Source: Clytia hemisphaerica
Taxonomy: Eukaryota; Cnidaria; Hydrozoa; Leptothecata; Clytiidae
NCBI GenBank assembly: GCA_902728285.1
Contig: CACVBU010001294.1
Coordinates: 1,178,001-1,242,000 of the forward strand
Direction of reading: 5' to 3'
Length of the DNA stretch: 64,000 nt
Under the pieces are notes generated by a model, which saw only the letters and a program-made list of their open reading frames with translations, was not told the DNA's origin and made no database searches. Numbering within the stretch: position 1 is the first letter of the stretch; each line of letters starts with the position of its first letter. The translations under genes were made by a program, and so were the position numbers. This document shows positions 22,991-34,200 of the stretch, piece after piece.

Positions 22991-24372
22991 TGTCATATCT
23001 TCCTTCGTTTCGAGCGTAAAACTCCTACTCTTCGGGCTATGAGCAATTCTCCAGATAAATCGCACGCGCACTGAGGCCTAAGCCAATCAGCTGTGTTTTA
23101 AACATTCTTTTATTTAAAATCTCTTTTGATAAACATCTTTTGTGAATGTTGTCTATTATGTTCAAACCTATTAATAAGCAATTCCCGGTGGGGGTCACTA
23201 GTGGTCAACTATAGCAGTGCCTATAGACCAAGAGTAAGGCCTAAAAGCCTGGATCTGTCTATTGTGTAGACTATTATACACCCCTAACGCCGAATTTTTT
23301 CATTTGTTCGTAACCAATGTAGAATGAAACGACGTAGTCCGAAGGTTGTTTATTTAAATTCCATCTGGTCTGCAATATATACAACCTGTAACCTGGACCT
23401 GTAACCTGAAACCTGAACCTGCGTTTCATACTAGCCGGTCTCAATCACGTAATCACGAGTTAAATTTCTTATTTATCACGATCACGTTCGTTCCTCTCAT
23501 CACGCAATCACGCATTTTAAAATCTCAAATAACGAAATCACGAACTTAAAAAACGCCAATCACGCCATCACGAAAACCGCTGGGGGGCGTCTATAGATAT
23601 ACATTTCTTGAAAGAAGACAAGATAGTATTGTAGCAAAAAAATATCATTATGTACACCAGGAACATAACAATATTCTTCTAAAAATACTGAGTAATTTCT
23701 GATTTTACAGCCTTGTTTGAAATCATCTATCACGTATCATAGTCCGCCTGGAAACCTTTTGTTGTAACTTTTGTTAACTTTTTCCTCCTTTGTTTAATAA
23801 CGATTATAACAAAATAGATTTTCTCAATTTTAGGTCACGTTAGTTATATACCAAATACTCCTCTTGGAATTGGTTCAAAAGTTAATCACACGATCAAAAA
23901 GTAAGCAAAACAATATTATATATGGTGAAGACCAGAGATCTGATCTCAAGGAGAGAGTGTTGAAAATACTAAATAAACTAAAGATGAAACATAAAAAGGG
24001 ACTAATATTTTTATAATTATACGTTTATATATATAGTCTAGAAGTATAAAACCTTCAACTACTCAAAATGGAAACAATAAAGACAAAAACCCGCAAAACA
24101 GAAAGACAATACAAATACACAAAAATCTAGAATGAACATTCACAGAAAATCAATCAGGTTGGAGTAGAAAAGGAAAATATGATGACATAGAAATCCGTCA
24201 ATGTAAAACTAGTGATCTAAAATGACTTTAAGGAAGAAAGTAACTCAATATGAGTTAAGATGGAAAGAAGTAACTCAATGTGAGTCAAAAGATATTTAAA
24301 GAAAACACATTATCTGTTCCTCAGTTTTCGACCTACACAGGATTTCGGCCATTTGTGAAAATATCCTCCTAT
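22991..24372. other. No gene; simple repeats
   Basis: Contains 'acctgtaacctg'-type repeats at about 23375-23420 and an irregular 'atcacg' repeat at about 23440-23575. No supported reading frame. Confidence 0.5.
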
Positions 24373-24501
24373 ATGATGGAAATAGGGTTGTGTAGGTAGG
24401 CCAAGCAGTGTCAATTAGACACCACCACAGATAAAAGATAGTAAAAAGATGTGTTTATTGAAAGTATAAAACGCGCGCAATAATATAAAATAAACTAAAA
24501 C
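24373..24501 (+). repeat. Dispersed direct repeat, copy 1
   Basis: 'atgatggaaatagggttgtg' through 'aaaataaactaaaac' recurs at 30249-30375 with about 90 percent identity by eye, in the same orientation. Its nature is unknown. It directly precedes the truncated retrotransposon at 24515. Confidence 0.75.
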
Positions 24502-24514
24502 GTATTCATACAAC

Positions 24515-26180
24515 TTGAAGAATATTATAAAAGATCCGACACGCATCACACCAACATCGTCCACTTTAATTGATCTAGCAATTCTCTCAAACCCTTCTTC
24601 AGTTGCAATTTCTGGCAGCTTCAATACATGTATATCAGATCATAACCTTGTTTTTGCAAACCTTGATATTGCCCTCAGAAGGCAAAATACACCCAAGTTG
24701 ATCACAGTTCATAACTATAAGGATATTAATATGAACGATCTGAGATATGATCTTGAAAGCGCACCTTGGAGCTTGATCGACTTGTTTGATGATCCTGATG
24801 ATGCATTATGGTGCTGGGAAACTAATCATAAAGACATCATTTCAAACCATGTTAAAACAAGAAAGGTCAAAGTAAAAAGTAATAATCAACCTTGGATGAC
24901 CGGTGCCATAACAAAATCTCTTAATGAACGTTATAAACTGTTTGTTAAAGCAAAAAATACCGGTAAAGGATCAGCTGAATGGAAACAGTACAAAAAGAAA
25001 AGGAACTCTTGCACTAACTTGGTCCGCATAGAAAAAGCTACTTATTGGAAAAACAAATTTGACAAGTCTAATAATAGCAAATCATTCTGGAAAACTGTCA
25101 ATGAATACAACGGTGGAAAGAATACTTCAAAAATAGGACCGTTGCTTGAAAACAAGAATCTTATAACTGATAATTTTGAAAAATCTCAAACAATGAATCA
25201 TTTTTTTGCTAATGTAGGAGAGAAATTGGCAAAGAATGTCGAATCAGTTAATGATAACCTGAGATCAGAATGTGGTTGTTTTCTGCACACCACGCTGAAG
25301 CTCTAAAGGGATGTGTGAAATCAATACAATCTGACGAATATGCAATCTCGAAATCGTAAGGACCGCGTTCGTCTAAAAGGACTGGGAATGACAACAAAAT
25401 TGCGTGATTGTGTTTATGAATAGGGCGCCGTATCAGTTTTTGACTTTCTGGCGCACGACAGGATTCTTGTTGTAAAATTTTCCACGGGAGGACTATTTTC
25501 CTCAGATGTAATAATTTTCAAGCGCCTTTAGAGGTTTACCGTGTGTAAGAAAATTACGAACATCTGTTATCAGGTTAGTTAATGACAACTCAGATGTATA
25601 TATGATCACCCCCACATTATCAGAAATTGAGCCAGAAATCAATGAATTCAAAAAGTGTTTTTCCTCAGCTGTTAAAAATCGAAAATCTTGTGGCCCTGAT
25701 AATATTTCTTCAAAGGATTTGAAATTACATGAATCAATGTCAGTTTCAAGCCTTTTCAAAGTTTTTTGTAAAAGTATTGAGCATGGATCCTTTCCATCTA
25801 CTTGGAAAACTGCAAGGGTATCCTGTTTATATAAAAACAAGGGATCAAAGAAAGATTGTGGTAATTATCGTCCTATTTCACTGTTATCTATACCAAGTAA
25901 AGTCGTTGAGAAATTCATTTGCAATGCTCTAGTTGGTCATTTGGAATCAATCAATCTTTTCAGCAATTTTCAATGGGGTTTTCGCAAACAGAGCTCTTGT
26001 GAAGATCTTCTTCTTCATATGACAGAGAAATGGCTGAAATCTATTGATTCAGGAAAAGTTGTTGTTGTTTTATTTATTGACTTTCAAAAAGCATTCGATA
26101 TTGTAGCTCATCCTATTTTGCATGATAAACTGGCTGGTTGTGGAATATCTGGATCATTTCTTGCTCAATCAGGGAGCTGA
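24515..26180 (+). pseudogene. Truncated non-LTR retrotransposon ORF2, interrupted by a MITE
   Basis: The first part (24515-25254) is the end of the endonuclease domain (STLIDLAILS, CISDHNLVFANLD) and the linker (NQPWMTGAITKSLNERYKL). The second part (25586-26180) starts the reverse transcriptase: KSCGPDNISSKDLK, FPSTWKTARVSCLYKNKGSK, NYRPISLLSIPSKVVEK, QWGFRKQSSCEDLL and LFIDFQKAFD with the first catalytic Asp. The palm with the YxDD-type box is missing. Removing the 323-bp MITE plus one 8-bp duplication restores the frame through ESVNDNSDVY. The copy is truncated at both ends. Confidence 0.9.
25255..25577. mobile_element. MITE family A, 323 bp, 8-bp target duplication, copy 1
   Basis: The ends are TAACCTGA...TCAGGTTA, inverted. 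GTTAATGA flanks it at 25247-25254 and 25578-25585. It is inserted in a retrotransposon reading frame. A second copy is at 60751-61073. No coding capacity. Confidence 0.92.
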
Positions 26181-26263
26181 AAGATCTTTCTTGCGAAAAC
26201 AAATTGTAAAGTGTTTTGATAGATTTCCAGAGACTTTTATGAAATTCGGAGAATCTTTAAACA

Positions 26264-26967
26264 ACGGGTACATAATGCATAAAACATAATGCATATTGCA
26301 TAATGCATAATGCATAATATTTGAAAAATGTCAATTTTAGAGGCTATAATAAGGAGAATATGAGAGATAATACTTTCAACAAATCAAATATACCATTTTC
26401 TACCAGAAATTAAAGGGTAGAAAGCTGTAAATTAGAATTTTGGATGATGAAGAAATTCCATGATCCACTGAAAATGCTTGTCGCCATTTTGATTTTCATA
26501 GTTGTATTTTACAGAACATAGTATAGTGTAGAAAAAACACATAAATATCTCCTCCGTATATTACTTTTTTGACTCGAAAACGTCTTTTTAATAGCAAGAT
26601 CTTTATTCTGGGTTTTCTCAGAGATCTTTTCGAACGAACAATATTGCTAATAAATTTCGACGGGTTTTCCATCTTACAAAGCATTGACCTTGTGAAAACT
26701 AGATCAAAGATTGGTTTTTCTTAATATTTATGCTGAGGGAAAACCCTTTCTGTTGTTATGATTCGAATGTTTTCTCTTTCGTTCGGATTCGAAAAGTAAA
26801 TATCATGTCTGGGGAAATCCCTCTGATTGGAATGTTTACTTAAGAAACTCCGAAAAGGTTTTCGCAGTTTTAGCCTCTGTAAAGGAGAGTTTTAGAAAAT
26901 ATAAAATCGTTCTGTAAATTACACAATACTATTATTATGCATTATGTTTTATGCATTTTGTACCTGT
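26264..26967. mobile_element. Inverted-repeat element, about 704 bp
   Basis: The ends share GGTACA(t/a)AATGCATAAAACA and more, inverted, about 35 bp. Inside the left end 'cataatgcat' is repeated several times. A second inner pair ('ttagaggcta' / 'tagcctct') is also inverted. The target duplication is not clear. Confidence 0.65.
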
Positions 26968-27841
26968 CCAATCTTTAGATGGTTTTTTAGCGCAACTGCA
27001 TTTTTGAAAAATTGAAACATTTCTTTATATTATTAGTCCCGCTGCTGAGGTCGATAAATGTTTCATTTCGTGACACACATCTTAGAACTAACTTTTTTTG
27101 TTGGAAACTCGCGAATTAGTATATGTAGATTCCAAAATCAAAAAGTTTCCACGATATTATCGTGCAAGTAACGAAAATGGCGATTTTTTGCGTTTCCAGG
27201 CAAAATTAAAAAAAGACCTGTATCACATGATAGAGCTCTTCAAACTGAGCAAAAAAGTGTATTACACCAAAGTCCCAACTTCTCTAGATCAAAAGTTATG
27301 AGCCTATTTGTGGTCAAAAAGGTGTTTAATTTTGCATAAATTAATGCAGATTATGGGGAAATTCCCTGTTTTCCATCAGTTTTTAACCACAAATATGCCA
27401 ATAAATTTTGATCTATTTATTCATGTATTTATTTATTGAAATTGAACCACTCCACGTCCGTGGGCAAACTACAAATTTTCTATTTATAAAAACAAAAAAC
27501 TGTTCGTTTGCGAGTTCACGCTTCTGTGACTGGCCCCTCGCACTGGCCGCATCCTAACGGCCGTGTCCAGAACCCTTCACAGTAGCGTCTATCGTTTACG
27601 TTTATATCATAAATATATATTTCTATTCAAATGAAACTTTGTCGTGAGAAAGATAGCTTACTAATTGTAAGTCGAAGCTTGAAACTAGGTAGTAGAGTGA
27701 CGCAGATCTAGATAGATGAAAAAAGTAGATGTATACTAATTTGCGAAGATCGTGTCTAAAAGTTGTAAGGATAATCCACCAAAAATTCGAAGTTGGCTTG
27801 AAGAGAATTAAAAAAATCAAAATTTGCCGTAGTTATTTTAA
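26968..27841. other. No gene seen
   Basis: Open frames here are short and of no known family. The sequence near 27490-27600 is relatively GC-rich (cactggccgcatcctaacgg), possibly a fragment of another repeat. Confidence 0.4.
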
Positions 27842-30074
27842 AATCTAAAGATAAATTTCTCTAATTTTCAAAGCTTTTTTAATATATTTTTCTAGCATTT
27901 TTAATTTGACCACATTTTCGCTCGTTATGTCTTCTTTCGATACTGATGTTGATTCCTCTCCTACTTTGTCCTTTAAGTCATTACATTCAAATAAATGTTC
28001 CGTGGTGTCGTCCTCTGTCTTGCATATCGGGCATTTCATATCTCTGTACTTTCCTTTGTAATTCATCTACTTTCATACTTAATACCGGGTGACCCACGAA
28101 AAAGTTCAGACGTTTCCCTACATCTTGAGGCCGAAAAAATGTCCCAAAGTGCTTGGAGTTTTGATATTTAGAAAGTAGATATCCTAACTTAGAATTTGAG
28201 CTATCACTTTTTAAATTTGACCAACTTGTTCTCTACTTATGAGCTTTTAAAGACAAAATTCACTTTTCGGAAAGTGTAAAAAACATGTAAAAAATAGGTA
28301 TTAAATTTATGCAATTAATTAGAAAATAACTTACAAATTGACTTATGTAACGAGTGTTATGACATTAAAAATTAATAAAAACACCTTTAAAAGTACTTTT
28401 TGTTTAAAACAAGACTAGTTTTTATAAAATTTGGCGCTTTTTCTAGATTTTTCAGATTTTTTTCAAAAACTGTATATCAAAAACGTCTAAAAATACCAAA
28501 TTTGATACCCCTTTTTTACGTGTTTTTTACACTTTCCGAAAAGTGAATTTCGACTTTAAAAGCTCATAAGTAGAGAACAAATTGGTCAAATTATAAAAGT
28601 GATAGCTCAAATTTTAAGTTAGGATATCTACTTTCTAAATATCTAAACTCCAAGCACTTTGGTACATTTGTTCGGCCTCAAGACGTCGAGAAACGTCTGA
28701 ACTTTTTCGTGGGTCACCCGGTATCTTCCTCATTGTGGCTTTGTCAGTTTCGTCTAAGTATTTCTTTCTTTCGAACCCCTTACTGTTTCTGTATTTTGTA
28801 CGTTTCGTCCATTCTTCGTTTTCAATACTTTTCGTGATGGCTTTTCGTATTCTTTTTTTCCACTCATTTTTTGATGTCTCTTTCACGCTCGTTGTGTCGA
28901 TTGCGTACTGGTCACATCGTTCTTTCAGTTCACTGTACCAACAATTTCGTATTTGATTCTCCATTTGGGCCTTTAGAATCTTTGCTGCTACCCTTTCATC
29001 TGGAGAATTGATTAGGTTGTGTAACAGTAGAAGTTTTTTGTAATTTATGTAGTGTCTTATAGGCCAAATGCCTAATTCACTTAGGAATGGCTCGTACGGT
29101 GTTGTTTTTGGCATTCCGTATATTCTCAATAACATATCTTTTTGCATTTTTTCAATGCTTGCCATTTCACTTTTTGAAATCGCACTCCAAGTTTCCATGT
29201 TCGACGTCACGTATGGAAGTGCCTTCGTTAAGTATAGCTTGTTAACTACTTTTCCGTAACTTTCTCCAGTGCAATCTGCATCTTTTATAATTGCCTTCGT
29301 AATTCCGTATATCTTTTTCTCCTTGTTTTGGATCGTATCTTTATATGTACCTTTGTTGTTGACGTAATCTCCTAGGTACTTATATTTATCGGTTTTGATA
29401 ATAGGGCCTTTTTTAACCCTTTTCTTAATTTCTACTCGATCTCTTTTTTCGCCAAATTCTAAAATTTGATAGTTACTTTTAGTTTCATTAAAGGTCATTC
29501 TCTTCTTTTCCTCCATCCTCGCACAGTTATCAATGGTTTTGGAGACGGTTTCTCTGCCTCCTGCTCCACAAATATCATCTACATAGGTGAGTGACTCTAC
29601 ATTTAAATTTGAATATAAGGTACTCACTTTTTCGCCGACTTTGTTCACCTTCTCTGTGGATACTGCACATAATGTTGGCCCCCAAATTGTTCCCTGACGT
29701 ACAATCTCCTTGGTTGTTATCTCTGCTGTTCTCCCGTGTGGCGTGTCCACCACTATTTTCGCTTCTTTGTTCATTTCGAAAATGATCATCGCCTCGTTAG
29801 CAGGTACTCCTGCCTTCCACGCTTCCACTATACAATCGCGAAGCCAGAGTTTGTCGAAACATTTCTCCAAATCACCATAGAACAAGTAAAGATTTTTGTT
29901 GTAATATTTCGCGTCATCAATTAGTGCTCGCATCGTAAAGAGATGGTCACAAATTCCCCTGCCGCTCCTTCCACCACACTGGAAAGGAGACATATTCTCT
30001 TCAATCGTCGTTTTGTTTCTATTGAGAAGGATTCTCTCAAAGATCTTGCTCACTATGCTCGTTAGAAAGATCCC
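27842..30074 (-). pseudogene. Non-LTR reverse transcriptase, truncated by the assembly gap and split by a MITE
   Basis: From the gap inward on the minus strand: FERILLNR, PFQCGGRSGRGICDHLFTMR, LYLFYGDLEKCFDKLW (first catalytic Asp), VRQGTIWGPTLCAVST and LTYVDDICGAG (YVDD box). A thumb and C-terminal region follow, ending beyond the MITE with the zinc knuckle KCPICKTEDD-x2-EHLFEC. The frame is intact from 30053 to the MITE at 28722. Removing the MITE and one TA gives MRKI|LSMKVDE. A frameshift then occurs at about 28065. The first part of the ORF lies in or beyond the gap. Confidence 0.9.
28085..28721. mobile_element. MITE with long palindromic arms, 637 bp, TA target site
   Basis: The ends CCGGGTGACCCACGAAAAAG are inverted and flanked by TA (28083-28084, 28722-28723). 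The arms extend over 200 bp each with few mismatches, so a long hairpin is possible. It is inserted within the reverse transcriptase C-terminal region. TA duplication suggests Tc1/mariner-type. Confidence 0.88.
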
Positions 30075-30248
30075 NNNNNNNNNNNNNNNNNNNNNNNNNN
30101 NNNNNNNNNNNNNNNNNNNNNNNNNNNNNNNNNNNNNNNNNNNNNNNNNNNNNNNNNNNNNNNNNNNNNNNNNNNNNNNNNNNNNNNNNNNNNNNNNNNN
30201 NNNNNNNNNNNNNNNNNNNNNNNNNNNNNNNNNNNNNNNNNNNNNNNN
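30075..30248. other. Assembly gap (174 N)
   Basis: Run of N bases. It separates the reverse transcriptase fragment from copy 2 of the dispersed repeat, so order and spacing across it are not certain. Confidence 1.
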
Positions 30249-30375
30249 ATGATGGAAATAGGGTTGTGTAGGTAGGCCAAGCAGTGTTAGCTAGACACCA
30301 CCACAGATAAAAAGATGTAAAAAGATGTGTTTAGTGAAAGTGTGAAACACGCGCAAATATAAAATAAACTAAAAC
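30249..30375 (+). repeat. Dispersed direct repeat, copy 2
   Basis: Same orientation as 24373-24501. It begins at the edge of the gap, so its true start is unknown. Confidence 0.75.
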
Positions 30376-30625
30376 TTAACCTCCACGGAACCAGCCGAAG
30401 AAACTAAAATAACAATGAAAAAAGAAGTGTACTTTCTACTAGACAAAGTTGCCACACCTTTGACACGTTTCTGCCACAACGTTGTAGAAAGCATACTAGA
30501 TGGGAAGGAGCTGGGATTGGATCGCCACTATTCAACCCTGTGGCTCTCACACACATTTTACAGTTCAAAGAAGAAGATGGAAAGAGTGGGAAAAGAATGA
30601 GAATTTAAAAAAGTTGGACTATAAC
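30376..30625. other. No clear gene
   Basis: A 61-codon open frame (30415-30600, +) matches no family I know. The segment may be the body of a repeat that ends in the promoter-like box near 30920. Confidence 0.3.
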
Positions 30626-30910
30626 CACTGACCTTTATATAACCCTGGACAAAGCTTCTCAATCTCAGCCAAGCAAAATCTTTGATCGGAGTTTTTTGAA
30701 AATTGGTACCCTAATGTCGGCACTACTCGATAGTGGTGTAAATGCATCGAGAGCGCTAGGTCTACTTTTCCTCAAATTCTTTTGATGATGTAGCGGCGTT
30801 AGACGTTAATTTTTAGCATTGCAATGGCTTCTCCTTGGGTACCAATTCTAAAAAAACTCCAATCAAAGATGGCAGATATTGCTTGGTCCAGGGTTATATA
30901 AAGGTCAGTG
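30626..30910. mobile_element. MITE, 285 bp, 8-bp target duplication
   Basis: The ends CACTGACCTTTATATAACCC are inverted, about 30 bp with one mismatch. ACTATAAC flanks it at 30618-30625 and 30911-30918. The 8-bp duplication is compatible with a hAT-type origin. Confidence 0.92.
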
Positions 30911-30945
30911 ACTATAACCCGGTTCGAAGCCCCGTACACCGTGAC
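30911..30945 (+). promoter_or_regulatory. Possible tRNA-type B box of a SINE or tRNA relic
   Basis: GGTTCGAAGCC matches the pol III B-box consensus. Removing the MITE joins it to 'ggactataacc' as in a tRNA anticodon-to-T-arm region. I cannot see a convincing A box, so this is weak. Confidence 0.3.
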
Positions 30946-31220
30946 TTTCTTCGGGCGGCACGAGGGCGCAAAATTTTTTTTTTATTCAGAAAGTCTAGGT
31001 AAGAGGTAACAATCTCAAATGTGCCAGTTAGTTTGTTATCATAGCTATAAGTTCACTCCATGAAGAGTGATGGGAAAGAAACGACTTCATACTGCAAAAG
31101 GACTTTATTAAAAAGATATATTAACACAAGAAGAACTTAACTAATTTGTCTCTTTTTGCAGATATTAAAAAATTAAATATTAAGTCCTTCTTAAGTCAAA
31201 CCAGGTCAAACAAGCTTTAC

Positions 31221-34200
31221 CTAGAATGTCAGTTTCGTCTGGGTCTATTCCCTCTGCGCGATTCAAAACAGTATGACAAGCAGCATACAAGTCAAATAAT
31301 GTCTTGAAAGTCTTGCAAACTTGGATGCTATCCATATGCACTTGCGAACCAGCAAGGTTATTCCTCCAAACATACTTCGGTAGAGTCTGAACCAACATTC
31401 TAATGTTTTCTCCCTAAAATTGATTTAAGTGTTACTTGATTTAAACTGATTAACAGTCAAGATTTGTATGATTTTTCCAGGGGAATATGCTTAATCGAAA
31501 TTTAGATAAATTGGCCAGGAGAAACTATGTGTAAAACAAAATACCTTTAGAAGCTTATTCACATGGTTGCCAATAAAAGATTTGCTGTGATAGGCCTGTC
31601 GTTCTACATTGACTGATTTCAACATATCATCCAAAGCTTTGGTACATTTCCCCTTCTTTAGCTGTTCTTCAATTGGCTTTAATTTCATGTATTCTCTGAT
31701 CTCTGATTGCTGAAATAGGAAAATAAAGCTGAAAATAGCAATCTCAGTCCAAACATATTTTGAATCTCAATTTTTTAAATCTTGTTAGTACTTGTCCTGG
31801 CCCCTGAAATAGAAAAAACTACCTTTTCTAGGATTTTCTCTTGGTTATGCTCGAGCTGAGGTTTAAACGCTTTATATATTTCCTCTTCTATTGTAGGGTC
31901 AGTGCTAACTTGGTGGGCAATAGCTGCTTCAATGATGTCGATAACCTCATGATGGCGATTTATTTCATCTTCAAGGTCAAAGATCTTCTGGTGAGTGGAA
32001 ATAATACTCTCATCACATTCTCCTTTTGCAGCTGCCATTTTAAGGTCAATCAACTAAAAAGAATATTAAGGTTATTCTGGGTTATTCCAGGTTATTCATC
32101 ATAAATTTTTAAGTTGATTTTTCATCAATTTCCTTAGGGGGCTGTCCACATAGTACGTACACATAAGGGGAGAGGGGTCTTCTCAAAAACGTATGCTTGC
32201 GTACAGGGGAGGGGAGGGCTCAAAGGAAAATGTATGCAGATATAATATTTTTCATAATCCTATTTTGCTTGTTTTTGTCTACTTTAATCCTTCTTTTACG
32301 CATCAAGGAAAATAAAAAGTTACCAATGCTCACCTCACAGTTTTTTCCAATAGATTGAAAAACTTTTTGAAGGTTCCCAACGATATATGGAGAGCTGGCA
32401 GTGCAACCTAAAGAGAATTTCAATATACTTTTTTCAGAATTTGGCAAAAATATCTTTGTTTACTCAAACTAAGGGCTCTTTGGTTTTGTTCCCTTCGATG
32501 GGCTAGCAAAAAGAATTCTAGTTACCTGATCAAGTGGAATGTTGAATAATCGTTTTCCTATCACGTTTTTACACAATTTTGCATGTTTCAGATCTCCCTT
32601 GTAGGTCTCTACAAATTTCTTCAGATTTTCATCCAAAGAGGCAAGTGCTCTTGGCTTGTTGTAGCGTTCGTCTTTGGGAATTTTTAGATCAGATTGTTTG
32701 ATGTCACACAACAAGCATGGGTACTTTCCTGAAAAAAGAAAAACTTTAGTTGTACACATAATTTGTTGATGAAACAAAAAAGATTTTCATGGTGGACAAT
32801 TGAAATTGGGCTTTTACAGTTAATAATAGTTAATACAGGTTAATACTTACCACTTGCTCCTGTCAACCCATAAGCTGCACACAAAAACTCATAGTCACCA
32901 GTAAAGGGGTGATCACTGTAAAAGAAATTTATAGTCTCAAAATTTTGATTATTGTTTTGGACCGGCTCTCTGTAATGATTGAGATGAGAATTTGATTCAT
33001 AAGGTCTCCTGGGGAATCCAATTTTAAAGCTGCGAGTTTTCTGAAATATCAAATTTGCTTTAAACAGATAGAAATATTGTTAAAGACTCACTTCCATTTC
33101 ATTTCTTGCAATTGGTCAACCTGACTCGTAAACATACTGAGACCTGTTCGTAGGTTTGGACGTTTATCCTTTGCTTCAAACAAGGAAAATACAACTGTAT
33201 TGTCCTTGCTGTTAGGATTCACAGTGTTGCAGACTTGATAACAGGCTTTGAACGACTTTCCTCCATGGTCACCGCCAATCTTGATATGAATTTCATGATC
33301 CATCTGTGGATGATGTACCAATCTGCCTTCCCTAAACATAAATATTTGTACCTGATTTTCAAAAGCTCTTTTTGAATTTTAGACATTAGAGAATTTCAAG
33401 ATATTTACCATTTATATATTTTCTTTCATAAAAAATGTCCTTTTTCTTCAGGAAGACTTACGTATCATTACGTATTGTTCACAAAGGTGACTACAGCACT
33501 TGGAAGATCAGGAATGAAGCCCCATGCAGCAGAACCAACTACGTGGACGCCCTTCTTGTCCTTTACATCAAATAAGAAAGGAGCTTTTTCTACGCAGAAG
33601 TTTTCACCACACCATTCTTTAGAGATCGCTCTTTGCTTATGGTTGGAAGCCATCGAAATGTTGAATGTTAACATCCATCTAATAGAAATTATAATTTCAT
33701 GTTAGATTGACTTGCCTGGACTGGAAAAAATTGTATCCACTTCACCTTTAATTTGATAAAGATTCAGTGTTGGTTAAGAAAAGCATATGACATACTGTAA
33801 GAATTGATTTTACCTTGAAAGTGCTTTCATGCGTTGCCAGGACAGGTCAAGGTCAGCTTTCATTGCAACTAATAGTTCAGCATCAATATGAACTGCCGAA
33901 ATACCACCATTATCCAAGATTTTCATCCTATCATCTGCCCCAATCGATTTTAAAATGTCTCTTGTTTGATGAAGAAATACCCCTCCAGAAGCCAAAGCAA
34001 TCGTCTCTCTTAATAATTTAGTTCTTTTTTGGATCGTGCGTTTTGATGACTCGGTGCTGTCCTTCTCTGCCGCAGGTATGACCGTCAACATCAATGGCTT
34101 GAAAAGTATTGAATTGAATTTTTGAAAATATTTTATTTGGTATCTCTTCACCACTTCCCACACCCTCCAACCTCATAAGTTTTCGCATTTTAATCTTGTT

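Noticed and set aside
32339..32407. Loss of the second catalytic Asp in PALHISLG of the RAG1-like protein
   Set aside because: Counting back from the zinc CxxC shows that the catalytic Asp of RAG1 corresponds to D602 in GDYEFL, which is present. The LHISLG block is a different conserved segment.
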